Both the position numbers and the translations under genes were made by a program. A stretch of 64,000 nt of DNA, from assembly GCA_963732925.1 (NCBI GenBank), contig CAVTBJ010000012.1, positions 310,001 to 374,000 on the forward strand, in the 5' to 3' direction. Below the pieces are notes generated by a model, which saw nothing but the letters and a program-made list of their open reading frames with translations, searched no databases and had not been told where the DNA came from. Source of the DNA: DASZRZ01 sp963732925. Its GTDB lineage: Bacteria > Acidobacteriota > Terriglobia > Terriglobales > Acidobacteriaceae. Below, piece after piece: positions 46,236 to 58,037 of the stretch; positions within the stretch are counted from its first letter, which is position 1; every line of letters begins with the position of its first letter.

Positions 46236-48191
46236 ATGGCTGAAGAACGCATTGTCGGAATCGATCTGGGAACCACGAACTCGCTGGTGGCCTACATGGC
46301 CTCACGCCAGCCAGGGCAGAACGTGCCCTTGCCGGGGACCCCGGCGGGCGAGCAGCCGGTGGTGATTCCCGGAGAAGACGGCGCGGCCCTGGTGCCCTCG
46401 ATTGTCGCCCTGGACGAAAAGGGCGAGGTGGTGGTGGGGAATACGGCGCGCAAATATCTGATCGAAACTCCGGAGCGCGCGGTGTATTCAATCAAGCGCT
46501 TGATGGGGCGGGGAGTGGAGGACGTGCGCGAGGAATTGCGGCTGTTTCCTTTCCGCCTGGCGGAGGACCTTGCCGAAGGAGAAGTGCTGCGCATCCGGCT
46601 GGGCGAGAAGCAATACACTCCTCCGGAGATCTCGGCGTTTATTCTGCGGCAGCTCAAGCGCAATGCGGAACGCTATTTCGGGCAGCCGGTGACGAAGGCC
46701 GTGGTAACGGTTCCGGCGTATTTCAACGACGCGCAGCGGCAAGCGACCAAAGACGCGGGTCGCATAGCCGGGCTGGAAGTGCTGCGCCTGGTGAATGAGC
46801 CCACGGCGGCGGCGCTGGCTTATGGTCTGGACAAGAAGCGCGAAGGCATTGTGGCGGTATACGACCTGGGGGGCGGTACGTTTGATGTTTCCATCCTGCG
46901 GCTGCACGAGGGAATCTTCGAGGTCATCGCCACCAACGGCGATACCCACCTGGGCGGCGACGATATTGACAATCTGCTGATCACGATTGCGCTGGACGAC
47001 ATTCGCGGCGACATGGAGATGGACTTGCGGCGCAACGGCGAGGCGGTGCAGGCCATCCGCAAGGCGGTGATCGATGCCAAGATTGCGCTTTCTTCTGTCG
47101 ATTCCACGGTGCTGGATGTGGACTTGCCGAACGGGCGGAAGTATCTGCGCGAGATTACGCGGCAGCAGTTTGAGCAGTTGATTGAGCCCATCGTGCAGAG
47201 GACGGCGGCTCCCTGCAAGCAGGCGCTGAAGGATGCCGGGCTGAAGCCGGAGCAGGTGGAGGAAGTGGTGCTGGTGGGCGGATCGACGCGGATTCCGCGG
47301 GTGCGGCGGCTGGTCGAGGACCTGTTCCGGCGTGAGCCCCATTCGGAGTTGAATCCCGATGAAGTGGTGGCGGCGGGAGCGGCGGTGCAGGCGAACATCC
47401 TGGGCGGCGGGTCGGAAGCGACCAAAGACATGCTGCTGCTGGATGTGACTCCGCTGTCGCTGGGGATTGAGGCGCTGGGCGGCGTGGTGGCGAAGATCAT
47501 TCAGCGCAACTCGACGATTCCGGCGTCGGCGACCGAGCACTTCACAACGGGCGTGGACGGGCAGACGAGCGTGGCTATCCACGTTCTGCAGGGAGAGCGC
47601 GAACTGGCGAAGGATTGCCGCTCGCTGGCACGATTCGACCTGAAGGGGATTCCTCCCATGCCAGCGGGGCTGCCGCGCATCGAGGTGCGGTTCCTGATCG
47701 ACGCGAACGGCATTCTGCAGGTTTCGGCGCGCGAGCAGCGTAGCGGGCAGGAGGCGCAGATTGAAGTCCAGCCCAGCTACGGCCTGAACGACGAGCAGGT
47801 GGAGAACATGATTCTGGAGTCGTTCGACTACGCCGAGGAGGATTTGCGGCAGCGCCAGGTGATTGAAGCGCGCAACGAGGCGGGGACGATTTTGAGCGCG
47901 CTGGAGAAGGCGCGCACCAATCCGGCGTGGGAGCAGTTGACGCGCGAGGAGCGCAAGCGCGCGGGCAAGCTGGAGAAAGAACTGAAGCGGGCCAAGGATG
48001 GCGACGACTATCAGAAGATCCGCGGCGCGATTGAGGAGCTGAACGAAGCCACGACGCGGCTGGCGGAGCTGATGATGGACTCGGCGGTATCGTCCGCGCT
48101 GAAGGGCAAGAACATGGACGACACCGGCATCGAGGAAGGTCCGGAGGCATCGCATCCGATTGCTCCGGCGGAGATTCAGAGAGGGCGGTAG
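46236..48191 (+). CDS. hscA: Hsp70-type chaperone HscA
   Basis: 651 residues from ATG 46236 (MAEERIVGIDLGTTNSLVAY). The nucleotide-binding domain contains GIDLGTTNSLVA, VPAYFNDAQRQATKDAGRIA, NEPTAAALAYGLD and YDLGGGTFDVSIL; the substrate domain starts near TPLSLGIEALGG. Helical lid at the C-terminus. Gene position between hscB and fdx identifies it as HscA rather than DnaK. It uses ATP to release clusters from IscU by binding the LPPVK motif. Two upstream codons from TTG 46221 are possible but unlikely. Confidence 0.94.
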   Translation: MAEERIVGIDLGTTNSLVAYMASRQPGQNVPLPGTPAGEQPVVIPGEDGAALVPSIVALDEKGEVVVGNTARKYLIETPERAVYSIKRLMGRGVEDVREELRLFPFRLAEDLAEGEVLRIRLGEKQYTPPEISAFILRQLKRNAERYFGQPVTKAVVTVPAYFNDAQRQATKDAGRIAGLEVLRLVNEPTAAALAYGLDKKREGIVAVYDLGGGTFDVSILRLHEGIFEVIATNGDTHLGGDDIDNLLITIALDDIRGDMEMDLRRNGEAVQAIRKAVIDAKIALSSVDSTVLDVDLPNGRKYLREITRQQFEQLIEPIVQRTAAPCKQALKDAGLKPEQVEEVVLVGGSTRIPRVRRLVEDLFRREPHSELNPDEVVAAGAAVQANILGGGSEATKDMLLLDVTPLSLGIEALGGVVAKIIQRNSTIPASATEHFTTGVDGQTSVAIHVLQGERELAKDCRSLARFDLKGIPPMPAGLPRIEVRFLIDANGILQVSAREQRSGQEAQIEVQPSYGLNDEQVENMILESFDYAEEDLRQRQVIEARNEAGTILSALEKARTNPAWEQLTREERKRAGKLEKELKRAKDGDDYQKIRGAIEELNEATTRLAELMMDSAVSSALKGKNMDDTGIEEGPEASHPIAPAEIQRGR

Positions 48192-48385
48192 GAAGCCATC
48201 AGCTGTCAGCTCTCGGCCAATGAGTTGCGATGGTCGACAGCGCTTCCGAAAAGCAGGGAAGCAGGTTCTGCGCTTCGCTCGGAATGACAATTTTGCGAGG
48301 GTTGGCGGTGTTTTCCTGTTGGACGGAAAATTTTACGCGAGGCATCGGGGCCGAAAGCTGAGAGCTGAGAGCTCACAGAGGAATT

Positions 48386-48805
48386 ATGGCAAATGAGAAA
48401 ACAAGCAGCGCGGGAGCGGCGGCGACGCAGGATGCGCCGGGTCCGAATACGGTTCGGGTGACGTTTCTCCCTGAAGGCAAGACGGTGGAGTTCGAGCACG
48501 GCAAGCTTCCCTACAAAGATCATGGCAAGCCGGAGTCGCTGCTGGATGTGGCGCTGAACAACGGCGTCCACCTGGACCACGCCTGCGGAGGGAATTGCGC
48601 CTGCACCACCTGCCACGTGTGGGTGAAGCAGGGCAGCGAGTTGTTAAGCGAGATGGACGACGACGAGGCGGACCGCCTGGACATGGCCGCCGACCTGCAA
48701 TTGAACTCGCGCCTGGGCTGCCAGGTGGTGATCGAAAAGCCCGGCGAGGTAGTGGTTGAAATTCCTGCCTGGAACCGGAATTATGTCTCTGAGGGAGAAC
48801 ACTGA
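48386..48805 (+). CDS. fdx: [2Fe-2S] ferredoxin, Isc type
   Basis: 139 residues with GAGGAATT before ATG 48386. After a Ser/Ala-rich N-terminal extension (about 1-20) comes an adrenodoxin-like fold with cluster cysteines in ACGGNCACTTCHVW and a fourth in RLGCQVV. LLDVALNNGVHLDHACGG and LNSRLGCQVVI are typical of Isc ferredoxins. It supplies electrons for cluster assembly on IscU. A 195-base gap separates it from hscA; the gap holds common dispersed short sequence only. Confidence 0.94.
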   Translation: MANEKTSSAGAAATQDAPGPNTVRVTFLPEGKTVEFEHGKLPYKDHGKPESLLDVALNNGVHLDHACGGNCACTTCHVWVKQGSELLSEMDDDEADRLDMAADLQLNSRLGCQVVIEKPGEVVVEIPAWNRNYVSEGEH

Positions 48806-48852
48806 GGGTTGCGGAGATCGAGAACCGCAGATCTGCCGAAATGAGGGACTGA

Positions 48853-49074
48853 ATGCCGCTGAACGAAGTCACCTGGGACGACGCGGAAGAGATCGGCTTG
48901 CAGCTTGCCGAGAAGTTTCCTGACGTGAATCCCATGGAACTCCGCTTCACTGCACTGCACAAATATGTAACCGAGCTGCCGGGATTTTCCGACGATCCCA
49001 AGGGCTCGAATGAGGGCAAGTTGGAAGCGATCCAGATGGCCTGGTACGAGGAGTGGCAGGATAATCAGGAATAG
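48853..49074 (+). CDS. iscX: IscX
   Basis: 73-residue acidic protein beginning MPLNEVTWDDAEEIGLQLAE; the family features LHKYVTELPGF and AIQMAWYEEW are present. IscX binds IscS and iron and modulates cluster synthesis. It is the last gene of the isc operon, 48 bases after fdx, as in proteobacteria. Confidence 0.93.
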   Translation: MPLNEVTWDDAEEIGLQLAEKFPDVNPMELRFTALHKYVTELPGFSDDPKGSNEGKLEAIQMAWYEEWQDNQE

Positions 49075-49098
49075 TTTCGCGCCTGGCGCGCTTCTCGA

Positions 49099-49132
49099 AA
49101 TCTACAGCTAAGGCAATCTACAGCTAAGGCAA
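49099..49132. repeat. 16-bp tandem duplication at the hemW 3' end
   Basis: AATCTACAGCTAAGGC twice in tandem. The second copy covers the hemW stop codon (CTA, 49124-49126). Confidence 0.7.
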
Positions 49133-50396
49133 CGTGGAGGGATTCTCTTCCACGCTCAGGAACCACTCGAAGACCTCATTCGAAAGCAGGCGGCCGCGGG
49201 CCGTAAGGCGCAGCCATCCGCCGGCGATCTGCAGTAATCCTTCCTCTTGAAGTTCAGCGAGCGCCTCGGGAAATGGGGCGCTCGATTTGTTTTGATCCCC
49301 GCCGTTTTGTTCTCCGTTGTGCGATTTTTCGAAGCCGGGCAAATCTTCCGTGCGAATGCCGCGATTAAGACGAAGGCCGAGGAAGCAGGTTTCTTCGATC
49401 GCCTGCGCCGGGCTGACCCGAGTGATGGTGTGCGGCGCGGCGTCGAGATAGTGTTCCAGGTTGTCGGGGGTGGCGAAGCGGACGGCGTCGAGGGCGGAGC
49501 CGCCGGCGTGCAGCATGGAATGGGCGTCGACGCCAATGCCAAGGTAAGGCTGACGGGTCCAGTACTTCAAGTTGTGGCGCGAGTGCCAGTGAGGGAAGGC
49601 AGTGGTGGCATCCGAAATGGGAGCTTTTGAGGCGCTGCGGGCGAAGTTGGAGATCTCGTACTGGTGGATGCCTGCTGATTCCAGCGTGGCGCACGCTGCG
49701 AGATAGAAGTCGGCGGTGGCGTCGTCATCGGGCACGAAGTGGGCGTGGTAGCGGTTGCCGCCGGCTAGGAGCTCGTTGCCGAGGCGGGAGTCTTCGTCCA
49801 CTTCCAGTATGTAAACGCTGACGTGCGGCACGCCTGAGGCGATGGTCTCATCCAGCGAGAAGCGCCAGCTTTCGGTCGTCTGATGGGGCAGGCCCGCGAT
49901 GAGGTCGATGCTGATGTTGTCGATGCCCGCGGCGCGCAGGCGAGCGAGGTCATCGAGGACGATGGCGCGGGTATGCAGGCGGCCAACGCTGCGGGCTTCC
50001 TTGTCCACGAACGACTGCACGCCCAGGCTGACGCGGTTGACGCCGCAGCGCAGGAGAGCTTCCAGCATGTGCGGGTTTCAGGGTGCCGGGAGCACATTCC
50101 ACGGTGATTTCGGAATCGGGGGCGACTTCGAATTCGGCACGCACGGCGGCGAAAATGCGTTCGAGTTCCACGGGTTCGAGGACGGTGGGCGTGCCTCCGC
50201 CGAGGTAAACGGAATCGACGCGGTGTTCGAATTGGCCGGCGATTTTTTGTGCCTGTGATTCGGCCTGGGCGATATCGTCACAGAGGCGATCGACGTAGCG
50301 CGAGTACACGGCACGGGAGACGACGCCGGAGGCGAAGTTGCAGAAGCTGCACTTGGTACGGCAGAAGGGGACGGAGATGTAGATGCCGAGGGGCAC
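49124..50396 (-). CDS. hemW: HemW (radical SAM, coproporphyrinogen oxidase-like), one frame break
   Basis: The N-terminal 111 codons from ATG 50396 read MPLGIYISVPFCRTKCSFCN, with the CxxxCxxC cluster motif, then VDSVYLGGGTPT and ITVECAPGTL. The frame breaks near 50076, where one extra A in AAACCCGCAC explains it, and resumes in another frame as MLEALLRCGVNRVSLGVQSF, IDLIAGLPHQT, HYEIS-type HQYEISNFAR and YWTRQPYLGIGVDAHSM through the C-terminal HemN domain to 49124. Corrected length is about 423 residues, normal for HemW, the heme chaperone once annotated HemN. The break is most likely a consensus error. Confidence 0.88.
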
Positions 50397-50473
50397 GGAA
50401 GTATTCTATCTGTCGCGCCTCGGGTCGCCGCCGGCTCCCTCGGCGCTCTCTCATCCAAATAAGGGGTTGTAGG

Positions 50474-50504
50474 AACGCAGGGCTGAAAGCCCTGCGCCAC
50501 CGGT
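50474..50504. repeat. REP type A/D between divergent genes
   Basis: AACGCAGGGCTGAAAGCCCT then GCGCCACCGGT; palindrome GCAGGGCT..AGCCCTGC between hemW and the ketoacyl synthase gene. Confidence 0.8.
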
Positions 50505-50611
50505 CCAACCCCCGCCCTGCGCCACAAGGGGGAAGGACAAGGCACCCGGCAAGCGGTCGCGGTAATTGGCGATTGCCAAGTCGCGAGAAGCTCTGCGAAC
50601 ATCGAAGCCTT

Positions 50612-51862
50612 ATGCGCAAGCGCGTGGTTGTGACCGGGATGGGAGTAGTGAGTCCAAACGGTATCGGCAAGGAAGCGTTTTGCCGGGCGGTGCTGGCCGG
50701 AAGCAGTGGAGTGGGCGCCATCACCCGTTTTGACGCCGGCGGGCTGGCGGTGCAGATTGCCGGCGAGGTGAGAGGATTCGACGAGCTGGCGTGGGTAAGC
50801 GCGCACGAGCGTAAGCACGTTTCCCGCAGTGTTCCCATGGGGATCGCCGCGGCGGCGGAGGCGCTGGCGGATGCGGGTCTTGCTTTCGAGAGCATGGATG
50901 TTGAGGCAAAGCGCCGCGTGGGAGTGATTCTGGGGACGGGCGGAGGGGCGCAGGATTTTTCCGAGCACCAATACCGGTTGTGGCTGAGCGGGCGAGTGGC
51001 AGAGGCGAGCCTGTTTGCCATCCCCAGCGGGACCATGGGAACCATGTCGAGCGAAATTTCCATGCGCTTTGGATTTCGCGGGCTGAGCCACGTGATCACG
51101 ACCGGCTGTACTTCTTCCACCGATGCGCTCGGCTACGCCATGCGTGAGATCCGCACGGGCGGGCTGCCGCTGGTGCTGGCGGGCGGAGTGGACTCGCCGA
51201 TCCTGGAAGGCGTGATTCGCGGCTTTCAACTGATGCGCATTGTGACGCGCTCGTGGAACCATGCTCCCGAGCGGGGTTCGCGTCCCTTTTCTGCCGATCG
51301 CGATGGATTTGTGCTGGCCGAGGGCGCGTGGATGTTCGTGCTGGAGGATTACGAGCATGCGCGGGGGCGGGGAGCGCACATCTACGGCGAGCTGGCGGGC
51401 TATGGCTCGACCTGCGAAGCCTTCCATCGGGTACGGCTGGAGGAGTGCGGCGAGGAGCCGGCGCGAGCCATGCAGTTGGCGATGGAGGACGCCGGGATTG
51501 CGCCTTCCGACATTCGCTACGTAAACCTGCATGGCACCTCCACGCAGCTCAATGACCGCATCGAGACCCGGGCGCTGAAGCTGGCATTGGGGGAGGAACG
51601 GGCGCACGCGATTCCCATGTCAGGGTTGAAGTCGCAGATCGGGCATCCGCAGGGGGCATGCGGCGCAGCTGGAGTGGCGGCGACGCTGATGGCAATGCAG
51701 CAGGGACAGCTCCCGCCGACGATCAACCTGGATGTCCCCGATCCGGAGTGCGATTTGGACTATGTTCCTGAAGCCGGGCGCAGGGCACAGTTGGAACATG
51801 CGTTGTGTAATTGCATTGCCTTCGGGTCGAAGAATTCGGCGCTGGTGCTGCGGGGAGTGTAG
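50612..51862 (+). CDS. beta-ketoacyl-ACP synthase, FabF-like
   Basis: 416 residues from ATG 50612 (MRKRVVVTGMGVVSPNG). Thiolase fold with the Cys-His-His triad: nucleophile in TTGCTSSTDAL (about residue 170), first His in HGTSTQLNDRIE (about 307) and second in SQIGHPQGACGAAG (about 342). GPFSADRDGFVLAEGA-like SADRDGFVLAEGAWMFVLED is canonical for KAS II. It condenses malonyl-ACP with acyl-ACP. Standing alone without acp or fabG, it may be a secondary synthase for a specialised lipid or polyketide rather than the housekeeping FabF; that is inference. Confidence 0.9.
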   Translation: MRKRVVVTGMGVVSPNGIGKEAFCRAVLAGSSGVGAITRFDAGGLAVQIAGEVRGFDELAWVSAHERKHVSRSVPMGIAAAAEALADAGLAFESMDVEAKRRVGVILGTGGGAQDFSEHQYRLWLSGRVAEASLFAIPSGTMGTMSSEISMRFGFRGLSHVITTGCTSSTDALGYAMREIRTGGLPLVLAGGVDSPILEGVIRGFQLMRIVTRSWNHAPERGSRPFSADRDGFVLAEGAWMFVLEDYEHARGRGAHIYGELAGYGSTCEAFHRVRLEECGEEPARAMQLAMEDAGIAPSDIRYVNLHGTSTQLNDRIETRALKLALGEERAHAIPMSGLKSQIGHPQGACGAAGVAATLMAMQQGQLPPTINLDVPDPECDLDYVPEAGRRAQLEHALCNCIAFGSKNSALVLRGV

Positions 51863-51949
51863 GCGTCTTCGGCCTTCGGGCTTCCTCGTCGCACCTCGGT
51901 TCGCTGCGCTCCCTCGGTGCTCTTCCTTGGCATCAAATCATGAGAAATC

Positions 51950-52064
51950 GCAGGCCTGAAGGCCTGCGCCGCCGGTTGCTGCAAGATTGCAGCCGTGAAG
52001 GGTATGCGCCGCGAGTTGCTGCAAGATTGCAGGCGTGACGGGTATGCGCCACCGGTTGCTCCCA
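51950..52064. repeat. three tandem, progressively decayed REP type A units
   Basis: Unit 1 (51950-51988) is an intact type A element plus CCGGTTGCTGCAAGATT. Units 2 (51989-52028) and 3 (52029-52064) repeat it with changes that destroy the palindrome but keep GCGCC..GTTGCT. Period 39-40 bases. No gene in 51863-52152. Confidence 0.8.
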
Positions 52065-52152
52065 CCCTGGTTGGACCGCTCTTTAGGCTCTCTTTGTTCC
52101 GGATGACAGGTAAGGGTCCGGAGCCCGCCATTCCTCCTGCCGGGGAAAGGGA

Positions 52153-54135
52153 TTACTTAATAGCGACCAGGTCGGGAACAAAGCCGACGGGAATCTGGGT
52201 GGTGTCCTGGCCGTTGGCCACGTCGATGACGTGGATTGCACTGTCACTGCCTCCCAAGTAAAGCTTCGAAGCATCGACCAGAGCGCCGCCGGTGTAGGCG
52301 GACGCGCCGCCGTTCAAGGGAATGGTGGACAGCGCATCGTTCTTGATGTCGTAGACCTCCAGGTTCGGCTGATCGCTGGTGAGGTACGCCTTGGAGCCGT
52401 CAGGAAGGACGATGAGCTGGCGCGGCGTCAAGCTGCCGGGGAAAGAATGGCTGTCCACAGGAGGAATATTGGCGTTTGCGGGAGCACACCCGGTGATGGG
52501 CTCGGGCGGCGCCGGACTGACGCTAAGGCGGTCGATAGCGGTGGGAGAGACCGCCAGCACGCCGGATCCGTCGGGAAGAGGCCGAATCAATTGCGAGGTT
52601 CCGGTGGTGGCGATGCCGGTCTGCAGCTTGGTGCTGTCACACTCGGCGATTGCCGTGATGGTGTTGTTGTCGAGCGCAGCAAAGCCCAGAGCCCCGGTGA
52701 CCAGGAAATCCGTGGCGGTTCCATTGGCGTCCAGGGTGAGCGCCGGGGGCAGGGTATTCACCGGCAGGGCGCCGAGACTGTGAATGTAGAGATTGGGTCC
52801 AGCCACGATGTAGGCGCGGTTCTGGACGGAGAAGGCGCCGGCGGTGGCGCCGCTGATGTCCAGGGTCTCGACGGAGCCGGAGCCGACCAGAAACACCTGT
52901 GTGGCGGATGCCACCATCGCCCTGCCATCCTGGGAAACGGCCAGCACCTTGCCGGTAACAGAGGTGTTGTTGGTGACGGCGAGGCTGGCGGGGTCCACGA
53001 TCATCAGACCCTGATCGCTGCCCAGATAGAGCGCATCGCCTTTGGGCGAGATGAGCATGGAGTTGGGGGCAGCGGGGAGGGTAACGGCGGTGCCGGGAGT
53101 GTTGTCGGTGATGTCGATGGGAAGCAGCGAGGTGGAACCGGTGCCAGCGGCGAAGAGATTGGCGCTGACTTCCCCGTTGGTATTAGCCAGCACCACGTTG
53201 CCGTAGGCGGCGTTGAGGCCGGAATTGCAGCTCGGGGGAAGGCAGGTAGCGGTAATGGTGCTGAACCCGGCGATGCCGGTGACCAGGCCCGACCCTACGC
53301 TGTTGGCTTTGGGTTCGGATGTGCCCCAGGTGAGGCTGGCATCGACGGGATTTCCGCTGCTGTCGACCGCCTCCGCCGAAAGCTGCTGGGTGGGGGAGGG
53401 GGTGGTGGCGTTGTTGACCAGGGTAAAGGATGTCGCGGACGAATTCTGCACGTGCACCCGAATGCTCTTGATGGGGCAGGTGGTAAAGCTGGCGGGCAGG
53501 CTGGTCACGCCGGAGACGCTGGCAAAAACGGAGGACTTCCCGGGCTGGCTGGCGGTGGCGACACCGTCGGCACCCACGCTGACCACGCTCTGTCCGGAGG
53601 GGGTGCCCCAGGTGACGGCTCCGATGGAGGAGGTAACGTCCTGTCCGCCGCTAAACACGGTGGCGTGGAAGGGGTGGGTGTGGTTCTGCGATTCACAGTC
53701 CACCGAAGACGGACTTACGACGACCCGGTCCACCGGAGGATGCATGTAAATGGTGGTGGTGGCGGACAGCGAGCCGCTGGTGGCAGTGATCTCTACCGCC
53801 TGGGAAGCGGAACCGGGCTGGCAGACCAGCTGGGTGGCGTTCCAGGTGCCAGCGCAGGCGGTGGTCAGCCAGTTTCCCTGGGGGTCCACGGTAGCGGTGG
53901 TTAAATTGACGGCCGGGTTGTTGGTGTTGAAGAGGATGGTGGCGGATGCGATGACACCATTGTTGGCGTCAAACACGGTTGCCGAAATAGGCTGCACCGC
54001 GCCGAAGGCCAGGGAAGCCGTGGTGGGAGTGATCTGAATGGTGGTGGGGACGGGCTTGGTCGGGCTGTTCCCGCATCCGGTCAATCCCAATGCCAGAAGA
54101 CACAATAGTGCAAGAGCCGCTGAGAACCGCCGCAA
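52153..54135 (-). CDS. Ig-like lipoprotein with C-terminal beta-propeller-like part
   Basis: 660 residues from TTG 54135, which has GAGGA four bases upstream; a longer frame exists but precedes that site. Lipoprotein signal LCLLALGLTGCGNS with the lipobox LTGC. Two or three bacterial Ig-like (Big_2 type) domains follow: PTTIQITPTTASLAFGAVQP, VDRVVVSPSSVDC and IKSIRVHVQNSSATS. The rest (from about 330) is made of repeating strands such as PNSMLISPKGDALYLGSDQG, LPDGSKAYLTSDQPNLEVYD and ASKLYLGGSDSAIHVIDVAN, resembling YVTN-type propeller blades. Surface-anchored, probably adhesive or structural. Acidobacterial genomes contain many such proteins. Confidence 0.82.
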   Translation of the reverse strand: MRRFSAALALLCLLALGLTGCGNSPTKPVPTTIQITPTTASLAFGAVQPISATVFDANNGVIASATILFNTNNPAVNLTTATVDPQGNWLTTACAGTWNATQLVCQPGSASQAVEITATSGSLSATTTIYMHPPVDRVVVSPSSVDCESQNHTHPFHATVFSGGQDVTSSIGAVTWGTPSGQSVVSVGADGVATASQPGKSSVFASVSGVTSLPASFTTCPIKSIRVHVQNSSATSFTLVNNATTPSPTQQLSAEAVDSSGNPVDASLTWGTSEPKANSVGSGLVTGIAGFSTITATCLPPSCNSGLNAAYGNVVLANTNGEVSANLFAAGTGSTSLLPIDITDNTPGTAVTLPAAPNSMLISPKGDALYLGSDQGLMIVDPASLAVTNNTSVTGKVLAVSQDGRAMVASATQVFLVGSGSVETLDISGATAGAFSVQNRAYIVAGPNLYIHSLGALPVNTLPPALTLDANGTATDFLVTGALGFAALDNNTITAIAECDSTKLQTGIATTGTSQLIRPLPDGSGVLAVSPTAIDRLSVSPAPPEPITGCAPANANIPPVDSHSFPGSLTPRQLIVLPDGSKAYLTSDQPNLEVYDIKNDALSTIPLNGGASAYTGGALVDASKLYLGGSDSAIHVIDVANGQDTTQIPVGFVPDLVAIK

Positions 54136-54335
54136 GTCATCCTCCGCGTCCTGCCTTGGCGGGCGAGAATATGCCGCAAGCGCGAAACAGGACGAACGAT
54201 AGAAACCCAACCTCAACAATAAGGTTTCAGTGTAGAGGGAGGGTTCGCGTTTGAGCAAGTTGGGCGGGACCCGTGGCGAGCGTCGGTCAGCGCTCGGTGT
54301 TTTGTCGATGATGTGGCGTTGAGCAGCTGGTGTTA

Positions 54336-54373
54336 AAGACCCAGATCTGCCAAGGCGGGCAGCGGTGGGGAAC
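54336..54373. repeat. single copy of the CTGCC..GGGC repeat type
   Basis: AAAGACCCAGATCTGCCAAG-GCGGGCAGCGGTGGGGAACC, related to the elements at 33.2-33.36 and 41.83-41.95 kb. Confidence 0.6.
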
Positions 54374-54506
54374 CGGGCATCCGGCCGACTGGATAAAACC
54401 CGTCACTCCACAACTCGGCCGACCGGGATGAATTCCGTTCGAACACAAGGCGGGCTCATTTTTTCGATCCGGGAAATTGAATTTTTGCCGCCTTGAACCG
54501 CCCAAG

Positions 54507-54535
54507 TTGACGCTGTACCAATGCCTTGCTATAGT
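54507..54535 (+). promoter_or_regulatory. sigma-70 promoter of the str-S10 ribosomal operon
   Basis: TTGACG (54507-54512) and TATAGT (54530-54535), spacer 17 bases, the best promoter in the 839-base gap before rpsL. It predicts a start near 54542 and a leader of about 430 bases (54542-54974), in which I see no open reading frame of substance and no tRNA, but several GC-rich inverted segments. Confidence 0.7.
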
Positions 54536-54974
54536 TGAAAAGTTCTGCGAGCTAGTTTGGCTGGTTCAGGTTGCCCGCCCGTGGTGGTGTGTGAGGGCTG
54601 GGGCCGCAGAAAGCTGAGCTGATTGGATTTGACACCCGCAGAGGGCTGGTTGGCTGGGCCCGGCGGGTACCCTCGCTGAAAAGTGCCTGCGCTACCTCGC
54701 CTCCTGGGATGAGGGTATGCAGGCGAAGGGGCACGAAACGGAGCGCCTGCCGGGAGATTCGGTACAGGGCGTCACCGTCGCGATCCCCGAGCCCTAGAGG
54801 AACACAGCAATTTCCCTGGCAGGCTTTGGCTGCGCGGGGAACCTATGGCGGCTTCAGGCCGGCCAGCCTAGAGGGGTTGCAACGCGCCACCCCATCCACG
54901 GACTTTGTGTGGAGATCCCTGAGCAATGGACGGTAGAAGGCTGGGGAAGAGTGCGCGCGGAAGGAGCAGGAATC

Positions 54975-55349
54975 GTGCCTACATTTAATCAGCTGGTGCG
55001 GCAGGGCCGCTCGGCTCCGCGATACAAGACGGCGAGTCCGGCGTTGCAGTCGTGTCCGCAGAAGCGGGGCGTGTGCACCCGCGTTTACACGCAGACTCCC
55101 AAGAAGCCGAACTCGGCGCTGCGCAAGGTGGCGCGCGTGCGGCTGAGCAACGGGATTGAAGTGACGACGTACATTCCCGGGGTGGGGCACAACCTGCAGG
55201 AGCACTCCATGGTGCTGATCCGCGGAGGCCGCGTGAAGGACCTGCCGGGAGTGCGCTACCACGTAGTGCGGGGAACGCTGGATGCCACCGGCGTGGCCAA
55301 CCGCAAGCAGGGACGGTCGAAATACGGGGCCAAGCGGCCCAAGGCTTAA
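54975..55349 (+). CDS. rpsL: 30S ribosomal protein S12
   Basis: 124 residues from GTG 54975 (MPTFNQLVRQGR), set by AGGAG at 54962-54966; the frame extends back to 54909 but only this start gives a normal S12. It contains KKPNSALRKVARVRLSNG and the streptomycin-region loop; PGVGHNLQEHSMVLIRGGRV and KDLPGVRYHVVRG are canonical. Lysines of the two streptomycin-sensitive positions appear to be retained (TPKKPNS; GRVKDLPG). First gene of the str cluster. Confidence 0.97.
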   Translation: MPTFNQLVRQGRSAPRYKTASPALQSCPQKRGVCTRVYTQTPKKPNSALRKVARVRLSNGIEVTTYIPGVGHNLQEHSMVLIRGGRVKDLPGVRYHVVRGTLDATGVANRKQGRSKYGAKRPKA

Positions 55350-55369
55350 AGCAATCGAAGAGTTGAGCT

Positions 55370-55840
55370 ATGCCAAGAAAAGGATATATCGCCAAGCGGG
55401 GAGTGAATCCCGACCCGGTCTACGGCTCGACGCTGGTGACCAAGTTTGTGAACTCGATGATGTGGGACGGCAAGAAGAGCACGGCCGAAGGCATCTTCTA
55501 CGACGCCCTGGAGAAGGTGGGGGAAAAGGGCGGCGACGAGCCCATCAAGCTGTTCAAGAAGGCGGTGGAGAACTGCAAGCCGGTGCTGGAAGTGAAGAGC
55601 CGGCGCGTGGGCGGCGCCAACTACCAGGTTCCGGTGGAAGTCAACGCCGACCGGCGCACCTCACTGGCCATCCGCTGGCTGCTGACCTATGCCCGGGGGC
55701 GGGGCGAGAAGGGCATGACGGAAAAGCTGACCAATGAGCTGCTGGACGCGGCCAACGGGCGCGGCGCGGCGATCAAGAAGAAGGAAGACGTTCACCGTAT
55801 GGCGGAGGCCAACAAGGCGTTCGCGCATTACCGGTGGTAG
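55370..55840 (+). CDS. rpsG: 30S ribosomal protein S7
   Basis: 156 residues, the normal bacterial length, starting MPRKGYIAKRGVNPDPVYGS. It binds the 3' domain of 16S rRNA and nucleates head assembly of the small subunit. Conserved blocks: FVNSMMWDGKKSTAE, KPVLEVKSRRVGGANYQVPV and RWLLTYARGRGEKGM. Follows rpsL by 20 bases in the usual rpsL-rpsG-fusA-tuf order. Confidence 0.97.
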   Translation: MPRKGYIAKRGVNPDPVYGSTLVTKFVNSMMWDGKKSTAEGIFYDALEKVGEKGGDEPIKLFKKAVENCKPVLEVKSRRVGGANYQVPVEVNADRRTSLAIRWLLTYARGRGEKGMTEKLTNELLDAANGRGAAIKKKEDVHRMAEANKAFAHYRW

Positions 55841-55943
55841 AAGAATTTCCGAATTGCCGAATGGAAAATTGCCGAATTGATCGCAATTCCGCGTTTCGCG
55901 GTTCGACAATTCCGCAATTGAAGTTTTGAACTGAGAGAACGCT

Positions 55944-58037
<2,094 letters not shown>

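Noticed and set aside
46488..48290. 600-codon minus-strand frame opposite hscA
   Set aside because: Antisense shadow of a well-conserved gene in GC-rich DNA; its sequence is low in conserved motifs and rich in Arg, His and Gln.
54542..54974. tRNA gene in the rpsL leader
   Set aside because: GC-rich stems are visible, but no cloverleaf with TTC-loop and anticodon arm could be drawn; none was found elsewhere in the window either.
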